64,000 bases of DNA from Toxoplasma gondii ME49 (taxonomy: Eukaryota > Apicomplexa > Conoidasida > Eucoccidiorida > Sarcocystidae), in contig NC_031476.1 of assembly GCF_000006565.2 (NCBI RefSeq), forward strand, positions 6,232,400 to 6,296,399, given 5' to 3'. A model generated the notes under the pieces. That model ran no database searches. It saw nothing but the letters and a program-made list of their open reading frames with translations, and was not told the origin of the DNA. A program made the position numbers and the translations under genes. Below are positions 24,968 through 37,800 of this stretch, piece after piece (the first letter of the stretch is position 1; each line of letters begins with the position of its first letter).

Positions 24968-25860
24968 TTAGGTATATATGCAGACAGAGCATGTGAAGAA
25001 CTCTCTGAAGACTGCAGCTGCGCTCGCGGAGAGCCCCGGTTTTTTCCGTTGTGGGTCGAGTGTGGCAGCAGCTGAGTCCACTCTGGCGCGCGTTTATCCC
25101 TCACCTGAATACACAGCGAGGGGGTGTTTCTTCGCTCGAGGACTTGCCGCTTGAGCTTCATGAGTCGCTCGAGTTTCGGGTACTCGAGGAACCGTTTGTC
25201 TTCCTCGCAGTCTCGGATGAAGTTTTGCGGCCGCTCTCCCACGTCCACAAAGTGCTGCGTGTAGTCGTTCATGAGCCTCGCGCGGCCGCGCACACCGATG
25301 TTGGTGCAGGTTGCGGGATCCTCCGGTTCGAGGAAGCCCTCGTCGCTGCGCCCGCCAGCCTGGACTCTTCTTCCGCCTGCATGCGCGCCCACCAGCTCCG
25401 AAAAGGCGCCCTCGAAGAAAGGACCGCCGTCGACGGCCGGCGGCGGAGGCGGCGGCGGCACAACCCGGCTCGCTCCCACCATGTCCCCAGGTGTATGTGC
25501 ACCCGCGGCGCCGGGTGCGCCGCCTGCGGCCGGGCGGCGGAGCGCCGCAAACGCGTTGCCTCCGGACAGCCCATCCTGATCTCCCACTTGGCTTGCCGCC
25601 GACCCCGGCGCATGCAGAACGACAGGGCCAGGAGGCGGCGGCGGGGGGATGAAGGCCTCGTCGGCCGTCGCTCCGCGAACTCGCTTTCTCCCTGTAGGGT
25701 ACGCAGTTCCGCCTTGAGTCATCTGAAAGGAATGGTCGACGCCGCGGCCGGAGAATCCGCCACGGTTGCGACACAGCCGAGGTCCCAGACCCGGGGCCTC
25801 TCCTGGAAAGCCGCCCGTTGCGCGAGAGCTTTCTGGAGGAGCCGGCAGGCTGCTCTCCAT
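22561..25860 (-). CDS. METTL14: METTL14-type subunit of the m6A mRNA methyltransferase
   Basis: Exons 25860-25105, 24573-24418, 24141-24049, 23855-23652, 23186-22966 and 22708-22561 join in phase to 525 aa. The MT-A70 fold partners METTL3 in depositing N6-methyladenosine on mRNA in the nucleus. The N-terminal 170 residues are low complexity, with three proline runs and an RGG-like patch. Then come the family marks [31 protein letters not shown] (DPPW at 274-277), [73 protein letters not shown] and the C-terminal LRPKSP. The ATG at 25860 is the first in frame; upstream codons have no ATG. DPPW is the catalytic signature of METTL3, whereas animal METTL14 carries a degenerate EPPL, so this protein is closer to the plant MTB state. 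Weak point: the exact N-terminus. Confidence 0.9.
24913..24968. repeat. (TA)n microsatellite
   Basis: Imperfect TA-rich tract interrupted by GA and CA units, inside METTL14 intron 1. Confidence 0.8.
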
Positions 25861-25934
25861 CGCACCAGCAAGCTCAGTAGACTCCGACACAGGAAACGAT
25901 GTGGACCTGGAGATGCACGGAACCGAACTTCAGT

Positions 25935-26035
25935 GGAGGTACAAAAGGTCTCCGTCTCTGCCGATACGCAGGTCCTTTGGATATATTCGAGACGAGTTGA
26001 AGGGAGGTACAAAAGGTCTCCGTCTCTGTCGATAC
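25935..26035 (-). promoter_or_regulatory. Duplicated 33-bp module with GAGACG elements upstream of METTL14
   Basis: Two copies, 25935-25967 and 26003-26035, lie 68 bp apart and differ at one base. Read in the direction of METTL14, each contains AGAGACGGAGACC. AGAGACG fits the A/T-GAGACG heptamer known from T. gondii dense-granule and other promoters. The copies lie 75 and 143 bp upstream of the METTL14 ATG. A further GAGACG sits between them on the plus strand near 25989. That the module acts as a promoter element is inference. Confidence 0.6.
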
Positions 26036-29000
26036 TGGAGGACCGCAGGTGCCGGAGATAACTTCAGCTGGGGAATTTAGACAGCCAAGTTCTGTACGAC
26101 TGCTGCACTTCACCACGGATGCGAACCAGGGTAGACACACCTGCTGCAGGATCGATGAACAGAGAAGGAGCGACGAAACAGGGAGCAGGGAAGAGAGAAA
26201 CAGACAGTTGGAGGCTTATTCATCGTTTCTTTGGGGGGACGCGCGACGAGATGGACGAAGAGTATGGTCTACGTTTGCCGAGTAGAAGAAAACCGAGGGA
26301 AGGCCTCAACCGCCACAGAAAAAATCAATGCATGTTGTCTCTCCAATGTGAGTTAGAGAGGCATCGGGAAGTCGAGACAAGACAGAAGAGTGGTCTGAAG
26401 AAGAGAAACGAGAGAGGGAAAAGAAGGAAAAGGAAGGACAAAATAACAATTAACCGAAACCCTGACAGGTTGCAGCATGCATTTACCACAAAGGCCACAG
26501 ACGAAGCTGAACAGCCAACGGTTTGACTGCTTGATTCCCTCGCAGAGAAGACAGGCAATTCCGAGTCAACAAGCAGTTAAAGGACGCAAAAAGTTTCCCC
26601 ATGTTTTCGAATGATGTTTTCCCTACTCTACACGAACTGCGAGGGCGCGGACACTCCTAGGAGAAAACGAGTGCGTGTTGAGCTGTCCAATGAAAAAGCG
26701 AGGATCTGCTGTGCATTTCTGCCAGAGAGACGTCTTCCACAATCGCTTGCTCTCCGGTCAGAAGTGCAGAATCTCTCTCGCAAGTCCTCTCGTCAGGAAC
26801 CTGGTGACCGGTTGGGTTCTCGCGTAAACCAGACCCAGCTGGAAAAACGCTTTTGCATGCGCTGAGGAACTCACACGACACACCGTGCGGCCGACACGGA
26901 CCAGCGGAGAAGGTTCAAAAGAAACGGAGAAAGCGCCGCAACGATCCCTTCTAAAAACATGCAGAGACGAAGAACCAAGCCTCTGAAAGGGGAAAGCGGC
27001 CGCATGAAAAACAGAGAGAGTGTCAAAGCCGCAAAAAGCCCACCCAGAACTCCGAGGACGCGGGAGACCCAACAGCTGGAGAAAAGACTGAAGGCTGACA
27101 TAAAGCGTCGTACCGGCACTTGCACACTGCACTCAAACAAATCTAAACAGCAGTACAGTGACGCCCAATACGAAGATACGGGAGATAAATGCACAACTGT
27201 ATTCTTTTCATCTGTGTACAAACCCGTGAGAGCTATCCTGTTCTGTTTATACTCGCACTGCAGGCGAGACCGTCACCCTGGGGAAAGTTTGGACTTCTAC
27301 AAGGCGTTGCCTGTTGTTGTTAAAATCCTTTTCTTCGCAGAGATTTCAGTAAGCAACATCGCTCTGGTGCGAAGAGCTGGCATCGCAAAGGTCCCAGCTT
27401 GCCTGCAGTGGCCAAGGAGGGCGCTGCATGAAAGTCCTTACGCAGAAAAACTGAAATGTTTCATGTCGAGGGACGCCAGACCCTCCCCAGAAGGTAGAGC
27501 AAATTTCTTGAAGGAACTTGGAGCAGCAGTCCTGCACTCGGAGATAAAGGTAGCCTCCAAAACTGCACCTGAAAACTTCACTTGACTATGGATCGAGGAC
27601 TCATGTGCGCTCGACTGCCGGGGAAACTGCTTGACAAAACGGTGGACAGAAACTTCGTCGGGACTCCACCTTTTCCGCCTTCTTGTCTGCCTCAGATGTT
27701 TTTCGTGCGTAGAGATCAACTCGCAGACAAGCGCGTAAACTCTAGTGTTTTTTTTCGGCATTTCTTGTGGGCAAAATCCACGTAAACGAGAGGGTCGCCA
27801 GAAGGGAGAAGAGCAACACAAAAAGTGCTTTCCTTTTTGCCAGAAAATACTAAACTTTGCTGCCTTTCTGCTGCTCAGTGCAGCAGGATTTTCGAGAGCT
27901 CTCTCTCTCTGTCAAATCCATGCAGATGGAAAAACAGGAAAGGCGTCTAGCACCTGTCCTCTCCCGAGCTATCATGGTTTCTTCTTTCGCGCTCTTTTCT
28001 CTGTGCAACAGCATCGCTCGCGGTGGTCGACGACTCGTTCTTTGAGTAACAAGAAAAGCTTCTACGGGTCGAAGCCCCATGACGGACTAGCGTCCTGGCC
28101 CTCCCCAGAAAGCGGCTACAGAGAGTTCACCTAAAATAGAAAAAAGACACTTTTCACGTCCTTTCCCCGTGGTAAACACAGTTGAAGAAGGATTCAGGGC
28201 CATCGTACTCTAAAGTGTGTGTCGTCGTACTTTCGCAGGACTTTGAAACCCACCGCGTTCACAGGTTGGTGGCGCCAGCAAGGCTCGTAGAAAACTTGTT
28301 GTCTGCCTCTAATAAATGGAGTCCTCTTAAGAAAATCCTCGAGAATAAATAATGCCCGAAATCACAAAGAGCTTCGTAGTTTCTAGCAACGTGACTGTAG
28401 AATCTGGTGCCTGCGCTTTCTCCCTACTGCCGGGTGCGTGAGGCTCGGAGTTGCAGTCTGAAAGAACCTGCACTCGAAGGTTCGAAAAGACGTTCGAGAG
28501 GAGCGCATCTCTTCTGCTGAAAGTCAACTGGCCCAAATTTCGCGTCTCCGCTGGAGACTGACTCTGTCTCCACGAACAAGCGAGTATGGGCGGCCTCGTT
28601 CTTTGCATCCCCCGTCGGCGCCCACAGTCAAACGAAGAGGAAGTCGTTGAGTTTTCCGCTGCAGAAAAGCCAAGAATGTTCGCCGACTTGTGAAACTTCA
28701 TCTCCTCATTTTCCCCTGGGCTTTTCCAGTCCAAAAAATGGCTTCTTGTCGCGAGACACAGACATAAGCCACGGGTGGCGTCCGCTGCGACTGTCGCCCC
28801 CCCAGGGCGCTGGTGACCGCTCTGCATGCAAACGCGAGTCGATTTTTGGGAGAAACGAATGCTGCCTCGAAATCGCGCGAGCGGGTCTCTTTCCAACTTG
28901 CCTTCTCTCGATGCACTCGGAAATTCCACCTCTTTTCTCGACCTCTCTGTCCATTTTTCCCCTCGCTTTTTCTCCGCCAAATCGCGAGGCAGAGCCACCC

Positions 29001-30440
29001 TACCCCGAGATCGTTTTCGGGGTGCACTTCACGCGCTGTTCCCCTTGGATTTCTCTCCCTCTGTCGCCTCTCGTCTGTTCTGTCTCCTCTCCAGCTCCAG
29101 AGGTTTCTGAAGGAAAGAATTTCGCCGTTCCTTGCGTCTGAGGTCACCCTAGAGACGCACCTTCCACACCGCGAGGCGTCACACACGTTGGACGGGGACC
29201 CTCTTTTCGGAGTTTCTACGCACGTTTTCCCTTTTTTCCGCCTTTCGTTTTCTCCTTTGCTGTCAACACGCGAGCAGACTTCAGCCCATCTTTCTTTTCC
29301 CAGTTTTTCTTGTCCTCTTTCGGCAAAGTCCCTCCGCGCCACCCCGTCTCCGCGGGACGGCGAACCGCCAGTCGCAAAGCAGGTGGACAGACAGAACACG
29401 CTGACCGAGAGGAGAGTTCCTCGAGCTTTCCAAGTGAGTGTCTCACACCGGCACATTCACACAAAGCATATTTCGGTGCAGACCGTTTATTGCCGAGAAA
29501 CGACATCGGTATGTTTACCTGCCCCTTGTTAGACGCACTCTTCTCTGAGAATCTGGGGGACCCTGCAGCAGCTGCACGTCCACGATCGAAGGCCGTCGCC
29601 GACCGAGTCAAAAAACCACGTGGCGAACAGCAGCTAAAGGACTCAGGAATGGATCAAGTGAACTCGGTGGCAACGAATGGATTTCGGTGAACTGTCTTTT
29701 GCACCGAATCAGATAAATACCTGTAGCTCGCATGCGGTAGACGCTTCATGATTGGGACTTGGCTACTCTCCTTCCTACTCCTCGTCTGTGCGGAATGCAT
29801 GACTCTCGGAAACACGCATGGCTCGTAGCGAAAAGGGACATCCCGATTTGCGTTTGTTTTTTTAAGTCTCCCACGTTAAAGTGTGGAATTGCAGAGTCTA
29901 CCTTGAGGTTTCATTTTGAAATTTCTATCGCATGCCCTAGTGCAGACGGAAGAGGGAAGCCACCGCAGAATCGTACGCGTTTTAAAACAGACCCTTTTCT
30001 GTATTCGAGCAAAGCCAGTGAAAGTTCCCTCGATTTCAGTGGAGATCTGGTACGAGGCTACGTCCAGTGTGCTTCTGTGAGGTTCTGAGAAAGGCGGTTT
30101 ACGGTATTCGTACATCCCAGAACAGATGTCGCGATATTCATCGGAGTCTTGCTCTTGTTGGCAATGGGGAGGCCGTCGTGCCGCGCTAGTCCCGCAGACT
30201 TTCTGCCACGCGTATTCCGTGACATCGCGTTTTCTCTTTTTTGTACTCAGCCTCCGCTCTTGACGATTTCGCAATCTCGTTCTTGCTGCTTTTCTGCTCC
30301 AAGATGCAGGCTCTTAGGAGGTGAGAGCAAAAGTCGAGACCCCGAGGTTCTCTAAGATGTCTCCGTCTAGACTATAAATATATGTTCATGTTTATATCAA
30401 ATAGATAAACAGATTTCTGTATGTATTTGTAAGTTCATGG

Positions 30441-30445
<5 letters not shown>

Positions 30446-30471
<26 letters not shown>

Positions 30472-30519
30472 GGGTCATACGTTTCTGCACATAACTACAT
30501 TTATATATATATATATATA
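30446..30519. repeat. Two (TA)n microsatellites
   Basis: TA runs at about 30446-30471 and 30500-30519, upstream of the ATP synthase d-like gene. They lie in the possible 5' UTR intron. Confidence 0.85.
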
Positions 30520-30822
30520 TTGTACCGAAATATATCTGCATGTATGAAAATTTTTTGCTTCTCTGTAGATTGATAAATTGAGCATTTCCAGCTGGTCTCT
30601 GACAACGCGGAGGGCGCTTGCGGGGACGTGTGCCACGACTTCACTGGATGCCGTAATGTAACAGTGGAACTCGCGTATCCTGCTATCCTGTCGACTTCCT
30701 CGAGGCGTCTGAACCGGCAGACCAGAAGTTTTTCCATCGTTTTCTCCGCATATTCTGCATTTCTTTCGCTCTACAGAGGGGCGGCGATCCCTTCTCGCCT
30801 CCTGCCTCGCCGAGACAGCTGG

Positions 30823-32004
30823 ATGTCGCTCGCGCCGTTCGTCGCGCCCAACAACGCAGCGGCGTGGCGGAAGCTCCGGGATGGCGCCCAGGAGGTCCAG
30901 ACTGTCATTGAACGCCAGTCGACGCCTGGGAAGCCGCAGCAAATCGACTGGGCCAAGTGGGAGAGTCAAATTGCTCACAAAGACATCCTTAACTGGTATG
31001 AGCAGATTCAACGGACGAGTCCAAGTCGTAGGCTGAAGGACTCTTTCAGAAGAAGCCTGGGGGACGCTTTGTGGACGCATTAGAACGTGGGTCCGGGAAG
31101 GAGAACCTTCGAGATGTCGAGGCCAAGCGCCCAACTCGTGGTCTATTTACTTTGGAGGAACGGCGTGTGAATCTTTCTCTTGTCTCAGAAGTTCCTCCCA
31201 GTATGATGGTTCTGATCACAAAAATCAGAAACGCGGCTGCCTTCGAAGACGCAGAAGCTGTACAAACAGTGCGGAGAAGCGTGTGTTTGGGGTGCGGAAC
31301 TGTGTTCTTTTCTTGCCTCCTTTTTGTTTGTTTGTCTGGCTCTGGGACCGGGGGTGCTGACGCTTGAAACATCCCCCATTTGAAGAGTCTTGTTTCCTCT
31401 CTGTCGTCCCGACCGAGGCAACGGTCGAAGGAATTATTTCGTCGGAGAGAGTGCGTCTGGAGCTCGCCTGACTCCGGTGCCAAGCTGAGTTGCTCCCGCG
31501 GGGGGGGGGGGCTGTGTCGCCACGCGCTGCAGAAGAGGCTTTCGCTGAACTGCTTGCTGACTTGTGTTCAAGTGGTGTTCTCTTGCTTTCTGCCTGTTTC
31601 GGAGCGTTCTTTCATTCCCTCTTTGTGGAACGGCCTGGAACCCCGGTGTTTTTGTTTCTGCTTTCTCCAGCCTGAAGACCTTCTACACCAACCAGGTTCA
31701 GATCCTCGACCGCGCCCTCGGGGCGCTTGAGACAGCCAAGACGCCGGCGCCTTGCGAGGGCGCAGAGAAAGGCTGGGCTTTGTTCGACGCAGCTCTCAGC
31801 GCATGCGCAAAGTCCGTGGAGAAATCCGAGGAGCTGTTGTCGAACGGCGCGCGGGCGCTCTGGGTCTCCTGCAGCAACCCTCCTGTGTGGAAAGTCAATA
31901 CCAACGAGGTGCGACTCAAACGCCGGAAACACAACAGCGACCCGCCCGATTCGCAAAGCACGCCCTTCAGTGACGTTGCTGTCATGCCCCCCCCCCCCGC
32001 ACAC

Positions 32005-32039
<35 letters not shown>

Positions 32040-34868
32040 TATGTATATATACATGTATACATAGGTATGTGTGTATGTGTGAAGGTTTGTATCCATCCAT
32101 ATACGCACATCTGCGTGCGGCGAAGTGGGGACCGGAGTGTACGAAGAAGGGGAGACAGACTGCAGGTAGAAGGGAAGAAGGAAAGCGAGCCGCGAAAGAC
32201 AACTGAAGGCGAAAATGTAGAGACTCCCCTCTCTCCGAGTTAGCGTACCTGCGGTGTGCTTCTGTGTGGAACTGTGAGGTGCGACGCGAGTTGGGCACTC
32301 TTTTCGCTCCGATGATGTTTTTTGCGTAAGGCGATTTGTGCGCCTTTACCGACGTTGCCAGACTGTTTTGTGGCGCTTTTCGAACTTTGCTCCGATTTCG
32401 GCATGTCCTCTTTTCCCTTCTCCAGTGGCTAGATAGCGACCAGTACTGGCAAGCGTTCGTGGAGAAGCATCACTTCTACTCGCAGTATCAGCCCGGAGTG
32501 GTGGACCCGGAAGCGCCTCAGGAGGTCGAAGCCTTCAAACAGGCGTGGCATTCGCGGATGGGGAAATTCAACGACAGAAGCGACACACCCATGCTCTACG
32601 CGTACATGAACGAGCTGCCTTCGTGGGAGTACTACGATCTTCACCGGTAAACAGGCGAAACAGAAGGAGAAAGACCAAAGGGACGAGAGGAGAAGAAGAG
32701 AGAGCTGAAGAAAGAAGACAGGGAACAATAGAGAAGAAAAGAGACGAAGAGAGAGAAAGGAAGAAGGGAGAGAAAGGACGAAGGGAGAGAAAGGAAGAAG
32801 GGAAAGGAGAGATGAAACGGAGACAGCTGAAGTGTGTGTAGACGCAGAGATCTGTGTATCTGTCTCGCTGAAGACGCACCCGCATGTTTCGCGAGAAGGG
32901 AGAAGGGAAGCGGGTGCACGGAGAGGAGAAAGAGGCGGGGTCGGCAGCTGCTTTTGTCCAGGGGAGTGGAGACACACGCAGAGAAAGAAATGATTTCTTT
33001 TTTCGCAGGAGTGCGTTCCTCGAGCACATGACGTACTTCTTGGTTCGAACTGGAGGCGACTTCCGCTTCTTCCCTGAGATGCCGCCGTGGCAGTGGCTCG
33101 CACACATGGAGAATCTCCGATTCAAACTTCTCTCTGTGGTGAGTGTTTGTGTAAGGATGTGAGAGCACGCATCATTTTCATGCGAAGAAGGTGCGCCTCT
33201 CGTTGCGGCTACTTTTTCCTCTCTTCTCGTCTCCGTCGCCCTTAGTCTTCTCCACATCTCCTCACCGTTTAGAGTAAACGCCGCTGCGTCTCTTCGTTTC
33301 TCTCCTGGATGCCGTTGTGTTTCTTTCTCCGGAAACGTCCTCGAATATCTCGGGTTTCTTCTGTCTCTCTTTACATCCATTCATGTATGTGTTTTCTCCC
33401 TCTACACAGTGCGTCGCCTCTGTTTTCCTCGCTCATCAGAGCACTTCTTCTCTTTTTCTCTTCTCTTTGCAGGCGCAGAGTCGCCGATCGCAGCTGCAGC
33501 TGGCGAATCTGGAGAGAGAGCGTGCACTGGATTTTCTCCCAGTCGACGTGGAGCACCACGGCGAGGAGTACACGCAGAAGTTTCTCCAGTACGAGACAGA
33601 GCTTTTCCAGGCTTGCGCGGCCAGGTTGATGGGCCATTTTATGTTCCTTTGTGATCCCTTCATCCCAGTCCAAAGCGCCGAGGCTCTCAGTGCAGTGACG
33701 CGCGTCGACAACGGAAAGGGTAAACTCTTTTCGCTCGGCGACGACGTCAACGCGCTGTTCTACCTGCCGGAGCAACAGAGACGCGACGTCGAGAGGCCCA
33801 CCCAGGCCGTCCAGACTTTGCTGGTCAGCAGCAGAGATGCAGAAAACAAAGAACAGAGAAGAAGTGGGAAGGCAAACGGAGGCCAGCAGTAAGGGGAGAG
33901 AGACCGACCGGATAACAGGATAAGAACAGAAAGGGGAAGAGAGGCGGAGCGACAGGGGAAACGATGGAGACACAGACAGAGGTAGAAATGAGCACAGAGA
34001 GGGTGAAACAGGAAAGCGTGTACCATCAGACACGAATCGGTGAGGTAATGAGTGTCATTCGGCTTATATTTGGGGTTTCATTTCTTCGCAGGGTCATCTC
34101 GAAGCCACCGGCCGCCCGTTCAACCCGTGCTACAGCGAACTGCTTCACGTCCATGCGGAGGTGCTGGAAGAGAGAGGTGAACACTGGTAGGTGAAATCAG
34201 GAAATCCGAGGAAGTGAAAACGTTCCTTGTTGGCATCAGCGGTCTTCCCAGAAGCTAGGAAGTCGCCATGTTCCCCGTGCCTTGACCATAGTCTCCGTGG
34301 ACAACGCCAGCATTCCAGCTCTACGGAGAACTGTTGATTGCATGCTCCCCCTCTAAATCCTTTAAACCATACAGGGGTTTCGTTTCGTTTGTTTACGTGT
34401 CTTTTCCGAGTCCCTTCGGTGTGTGGGGGCTTTTCCACCTTCGTGTCTCCTGCTGTAGAGCATCTCTCGCGATTTCCTCCGGCGTATTCTGTCTAGTTCC
34501 CTTTCCTCGCCCTTGCCTTTCTCTCTAGGTTGACGGCACCCGGCGAGTGCGTGTCTCAAGCCTTCCTCCGTCGCCTGCGGACAGACGACCCAGCGTACGA
34601 AGTGTACTGCTCGTATTTCAAGGAAATGTATGAACGCTTTGCGGGGGCGAAGGAAGTTTCGATGGAGGACGGGCGCAAGCGCCTGGCGACCATCGAGAAA
34701 AACGCCCAAGAGGAAGCCGCTGCTTATGGCCTCGCTCTCAAGACGATGGGCAGCGCGGAACTTGCACACAAGGCCCGTGAAGGAGCTGCGAAACTGGAGC
34801 AACTAAGGAAGGCGCAGGAAAAAGCCGCAGGAAAAAGTGCCCAGACCGTCCAGGAAAACAAGATGTGA
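30823..34868 (+). CDS. Probable mitochondrial ATP synthase subunit d
   Basis: Exons 30823-30995, 31671-31908, 32426-32646, 33009-33138, 33473-33823, 34092-34186 and 34529-34868 join in phase to 515 aa. The N-terminal part matches the peripheral-stalk d subunit pattern, with a helical segment after a Pro-containing linker reading IDWAKWESQIAHKDILN (41-57). It then continues into long amphipathic helices. The end is a Lys/Glu/Ala-rich coiled coil (KLEQLRKAQEKAAGKSAQ). Animal d subunits are about 160 aa, so most of this protein is an extension, fitting the enlarged ATP synthases known in apicomplexans. The ATG at 30823 follows the acceptor at 30776 by 46 bases. An N-terminal presequence is not obvious, as in other d subunits. 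The least certain junction is the exon 1 donor (TG|GTATGAG at 30996). Identification is from pattern recall, not a search, and could be wrong. Confidence 0.65.
31499..31510. repeat. Poly-G tract
   Basis: Run of about eleven G in intron 1 of the ATP synthase d-like gene. It is prone to length errors in sequencing. Confidence 0.8.
31986..32037. repeat. Compound poly-C / (TA)n tract
   Basis: A run of about ten C is followed, after CACACCC, by about 13-14 TA units in intron 2 of the same gene. Likely polymorphic between strains. Confidence 0.85.
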
Positions 34869-37800
34869 AGCACACAAAGTCGACTGTGTGTGGTAAGACA
34901 GGGGAAACGCGGCCACTGGCATCGACCGTGGTGTCTGTACAGCGGAGGCTGCGGCCGTGGCGAGTAGAACGCTGGAGAAGTTGAAAGGGAGGGTTGGCGG
35001 CAAGACGGGCAGTTGTGTGGACGATTGTTTCCAGTAGTTGGACATCAATGTCCTGCGACATTGTGGTGACTCAATATATGTTCGAGTCTTATAGGCGGAA
35101 CGTATGGAAGGTCATCAGTCGTCTTGACAGAGCACAGCTGGATCGTGTAGCGTAGTTATCGCATCGAAGTAGGTATCACTTCGAGTGCGGAGAGCGAGTC
35201 CACAACTGTGCGGTCTCGTTTACGCTTTTTGCATGCAGATTGAGGCGGTGGACGCCGTGCTTAGGTGTCGCGCCGAGACCGTAAAAACGCGAGATGAGCT
35301 GAGAGGACGGACAAGGAAATTTGTGGAGACAGAAAGAAAAGCATTTGCAGCAGAGAGGGAGGGAATGCAGGGGACCCGAATTTAGCGAGCAGAAATTCAC
35401 GGGTGCGTTCACTTCGTACACTGCATCTCAAGTACAGCCGGTGCCACGTGTCTTCTATGCAAAAATGGTGTGCGTCCTCTGCAGTTTTCTCTGAAAAACG
35501 AGAGGCGCGACCCATCAGAGGGAGGCCACGGCTCGCCTGTGCAAATGTACAGTTCCGTTCGGTCGTTTGTTTTTAACTGTCTGTCGGTTCGCGTTGCCTT
35601 GTTACCTTCCAAAAGCCTAGGCTTTTAAACGGGACGCCAAGAGCTCTTACTGCACTGGTGTTTGTCGGATTCTGCACAATGAAACCTGAATCAGGCCTGA
35701 TTCCGCCAAGAAACGAATCGAAAAAGTTGCCGCTCAGACGCGCATTTTGCGTTTTTGAAACCCAGAGCTCGGCGTCGACTGCCAGGGTTCCACATGCACG
35801 GACACGGCACCAAATTCGCGTGAGACAGAAGGAAGCTCTGGCAGTTCTTTCTATGATAATTTCGCAGCTGCCATAGAACCCCTCTCCCGACCTGTTGTAC
35901 AAGATATTTCTTTTTCTCATGGTGTGTCTGTGGGGATGGTATAAAGCACTGATTTGCACGTAAAATAGGCACAAACGTAGGTGCGAATGTATCCACATTC
36001 GTGTGATCATGTCACACGATTTCACTGAATGCCTTCATATATATATATATATATACATATTATACACGACACTCAGGTGTATAGTTGTACGAGGGTGTCC
36101 TCATTTTCGCTACTGTATCAAATGGGAAGTAGCATCGATCATCGCATCTAACACCGCTTGGAGGCTACATGCATGTAGCCACCAGACGAAATATCGGACG
36201 AAGCTTCACAAAGTGAACCTTTCCATGGTGTATAGTGGTAACCGGTGTATATTTGGGAAAAAACACCTCTGTACCTGCTGTGCAAAAGCCATTCATTTTG
36301 GTAGTCTCCTTTTTGATTTTAGTCTGCGCATAATAGTTAGGTCTGTCTCTGACGGTCGGTTTGTTTCGAACACTCGCATCGACGGAATCCAGTTAAGGTC
36401 GAAGCGGAGTATGAGGCATTATCTTCTCTCGCGAGAAAGGGGGATCTACGATCACCTCTTAATTCGCTAGCTAGTCTTCGCGTGTCAGAGTGCTCCTGTG
36501 TACGGATAAATTTTGGTACGTAGAAAGAGCGAATGAGCAAACACGAAGCCATCCACAGAGCGGAAAACTGGTAACGACGTTTATGGAACCGTTTTCAAGA
36601 TGTCCTCGCTGTCATCCAATACGGCTGTTCATCCCAGAAGAATCAGACACCTCGCACAAGGTCGTGGGCTTCCTCCTCGTCCTACGTACTGAAAAACGTC
36701 TGTCAACATATTGTCGGTGCTATCTTGAAACTTCTTAATCGATGTTTGCATACATTACCAGTTAGATAACCAATGGAGCTAGATTCCCTGCTACAGAGAG
36801 CATCTTCCTTCTAATTATAGGTGCTGGCTTCTCCGGTCCCTTAGGAGCAATGGAGCAACAAATCGGAAGAAAAGAAGGCAGCGACAACAAGCAAATTGCA
36901 TTGTCTCAGCAGAAACGCACAACGCGCTGTCTGTAGACGTTGCTTACTCAGCTCACACGTTACGTCTGACGGTCAACTATCTTTCCTAACTGAATCTTGC
37001 TCAATGAAGAGGGAGGAAGGAGCCGACATGGAAGTGCTGATACAAACCGACGACTGTAAGTCCCAGTTATATGACAGGATGTGAGACTCCTGAGATGTAC
37101 CTGTTCTTGTTAGGAGGGTGGCTCTCCCGAAGTGTAAGCATAACACAAAAATGTCTAGAGAAGACAAAACGGATGGAAATGAAACAAACAACAAGCTTCC
37201 AAAAGGGGAGAACGCGGTCTGTTATGTTGTGTTCTTTTAGGCGAAAGCGCCTGGGTGGCACCGGACCTGTTGATTACACGTAGTGTTCTCAGCTCATAAA
37301 TGTGGAAATAAGAAAGGGAAGTTGCGGTTTTCGCTTTTGTTTTGAAGGATACGAGCTCCAGACTGCCATTGAAAAGCACTGAGGGCTCTCCAGTTTTTCG
37401 CTGGGTCTCGGGGGGTTTTCATTGGCATCCGTTTACTGTAGAACGGGATAGAATCTGTCAACTCATTTACGCTCTGGAAGCACGCTTACAAGAGTCGGGT
37501 GCCGATTCACGCTGACCTCACGAACACCACCGGCATTTGCATCGTATGTGTGTCTGTACGCTTTCTTGTTCGTTTTTTCCATCTGATTCAGCCACCTTTC
37601 TTGCGGAGTTCGCGTCGTCCAGTTTCTGCTGAGAAAACGTGCAGACGTTAGACGCCTGGCAGTGAGCTAATCTCACTACGGGTCAAGAAGTCTGTTCGCT
37701 CCTCTTGCTCTGTTTCATCGATCCTTCTTGAGCAAATCAACTGTATTCGTTTTTGTGTGTCGGCTGAGGATCACGGAAAACAACCCCGGTCCTCTGAGGA

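Larger units (their letters stand above)
25861..30822. other. Divergent intergenic region, METTL14 and ATP synthase d-like promoters
   Basis: About 5 kb between two divergent genes. The first 200 bp hold a duplicated promoter module (separate entry). From about 28900 to 29430 the plus strand is very CT-rich, like a 5' leader. It ends in a plausible donor at 29433 (CCAA|GTGAGTG). An acceptor after CTCTACAG at 30776, only 46 bases before the next gene's ATG, could accept it, so the ATP synthase gene may have a spliced 5' UTR. An ATG-initiated 208-codon frame at 26959-27585 (+) and hydrophobic frames opposite it have no recognisable domain, so I do not call them genes. Confidence 0.5.

Noticed and set aside
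25051..26061. 336-codon plus-strand ORF opposite METTL14 exon 1
   Set aside because: Antisense of a GC-rich, Pro/Gly-rich coding exon. METTL14 is the supported gene.
26959..27585. 208-codon ORF between METTL14 and the ATP synthase gene
   Set aside because: It has an ATG but no domain, signal or splice context, and the opposite strand is equally open in part. Not enough to call a gene.
28466..28485. GGTTCGA repeats resembling a tRNA B-box
   Set aside because: No matching A-box or foldable acceptor and anticodon stems nearby.
28698..29532. Overlapping ORFs of about 240-250 codons on both strands
   Set aside because: Both come from a CT-rich tract with few stops and neither has a domain. Best read as leader or promoter DNA.
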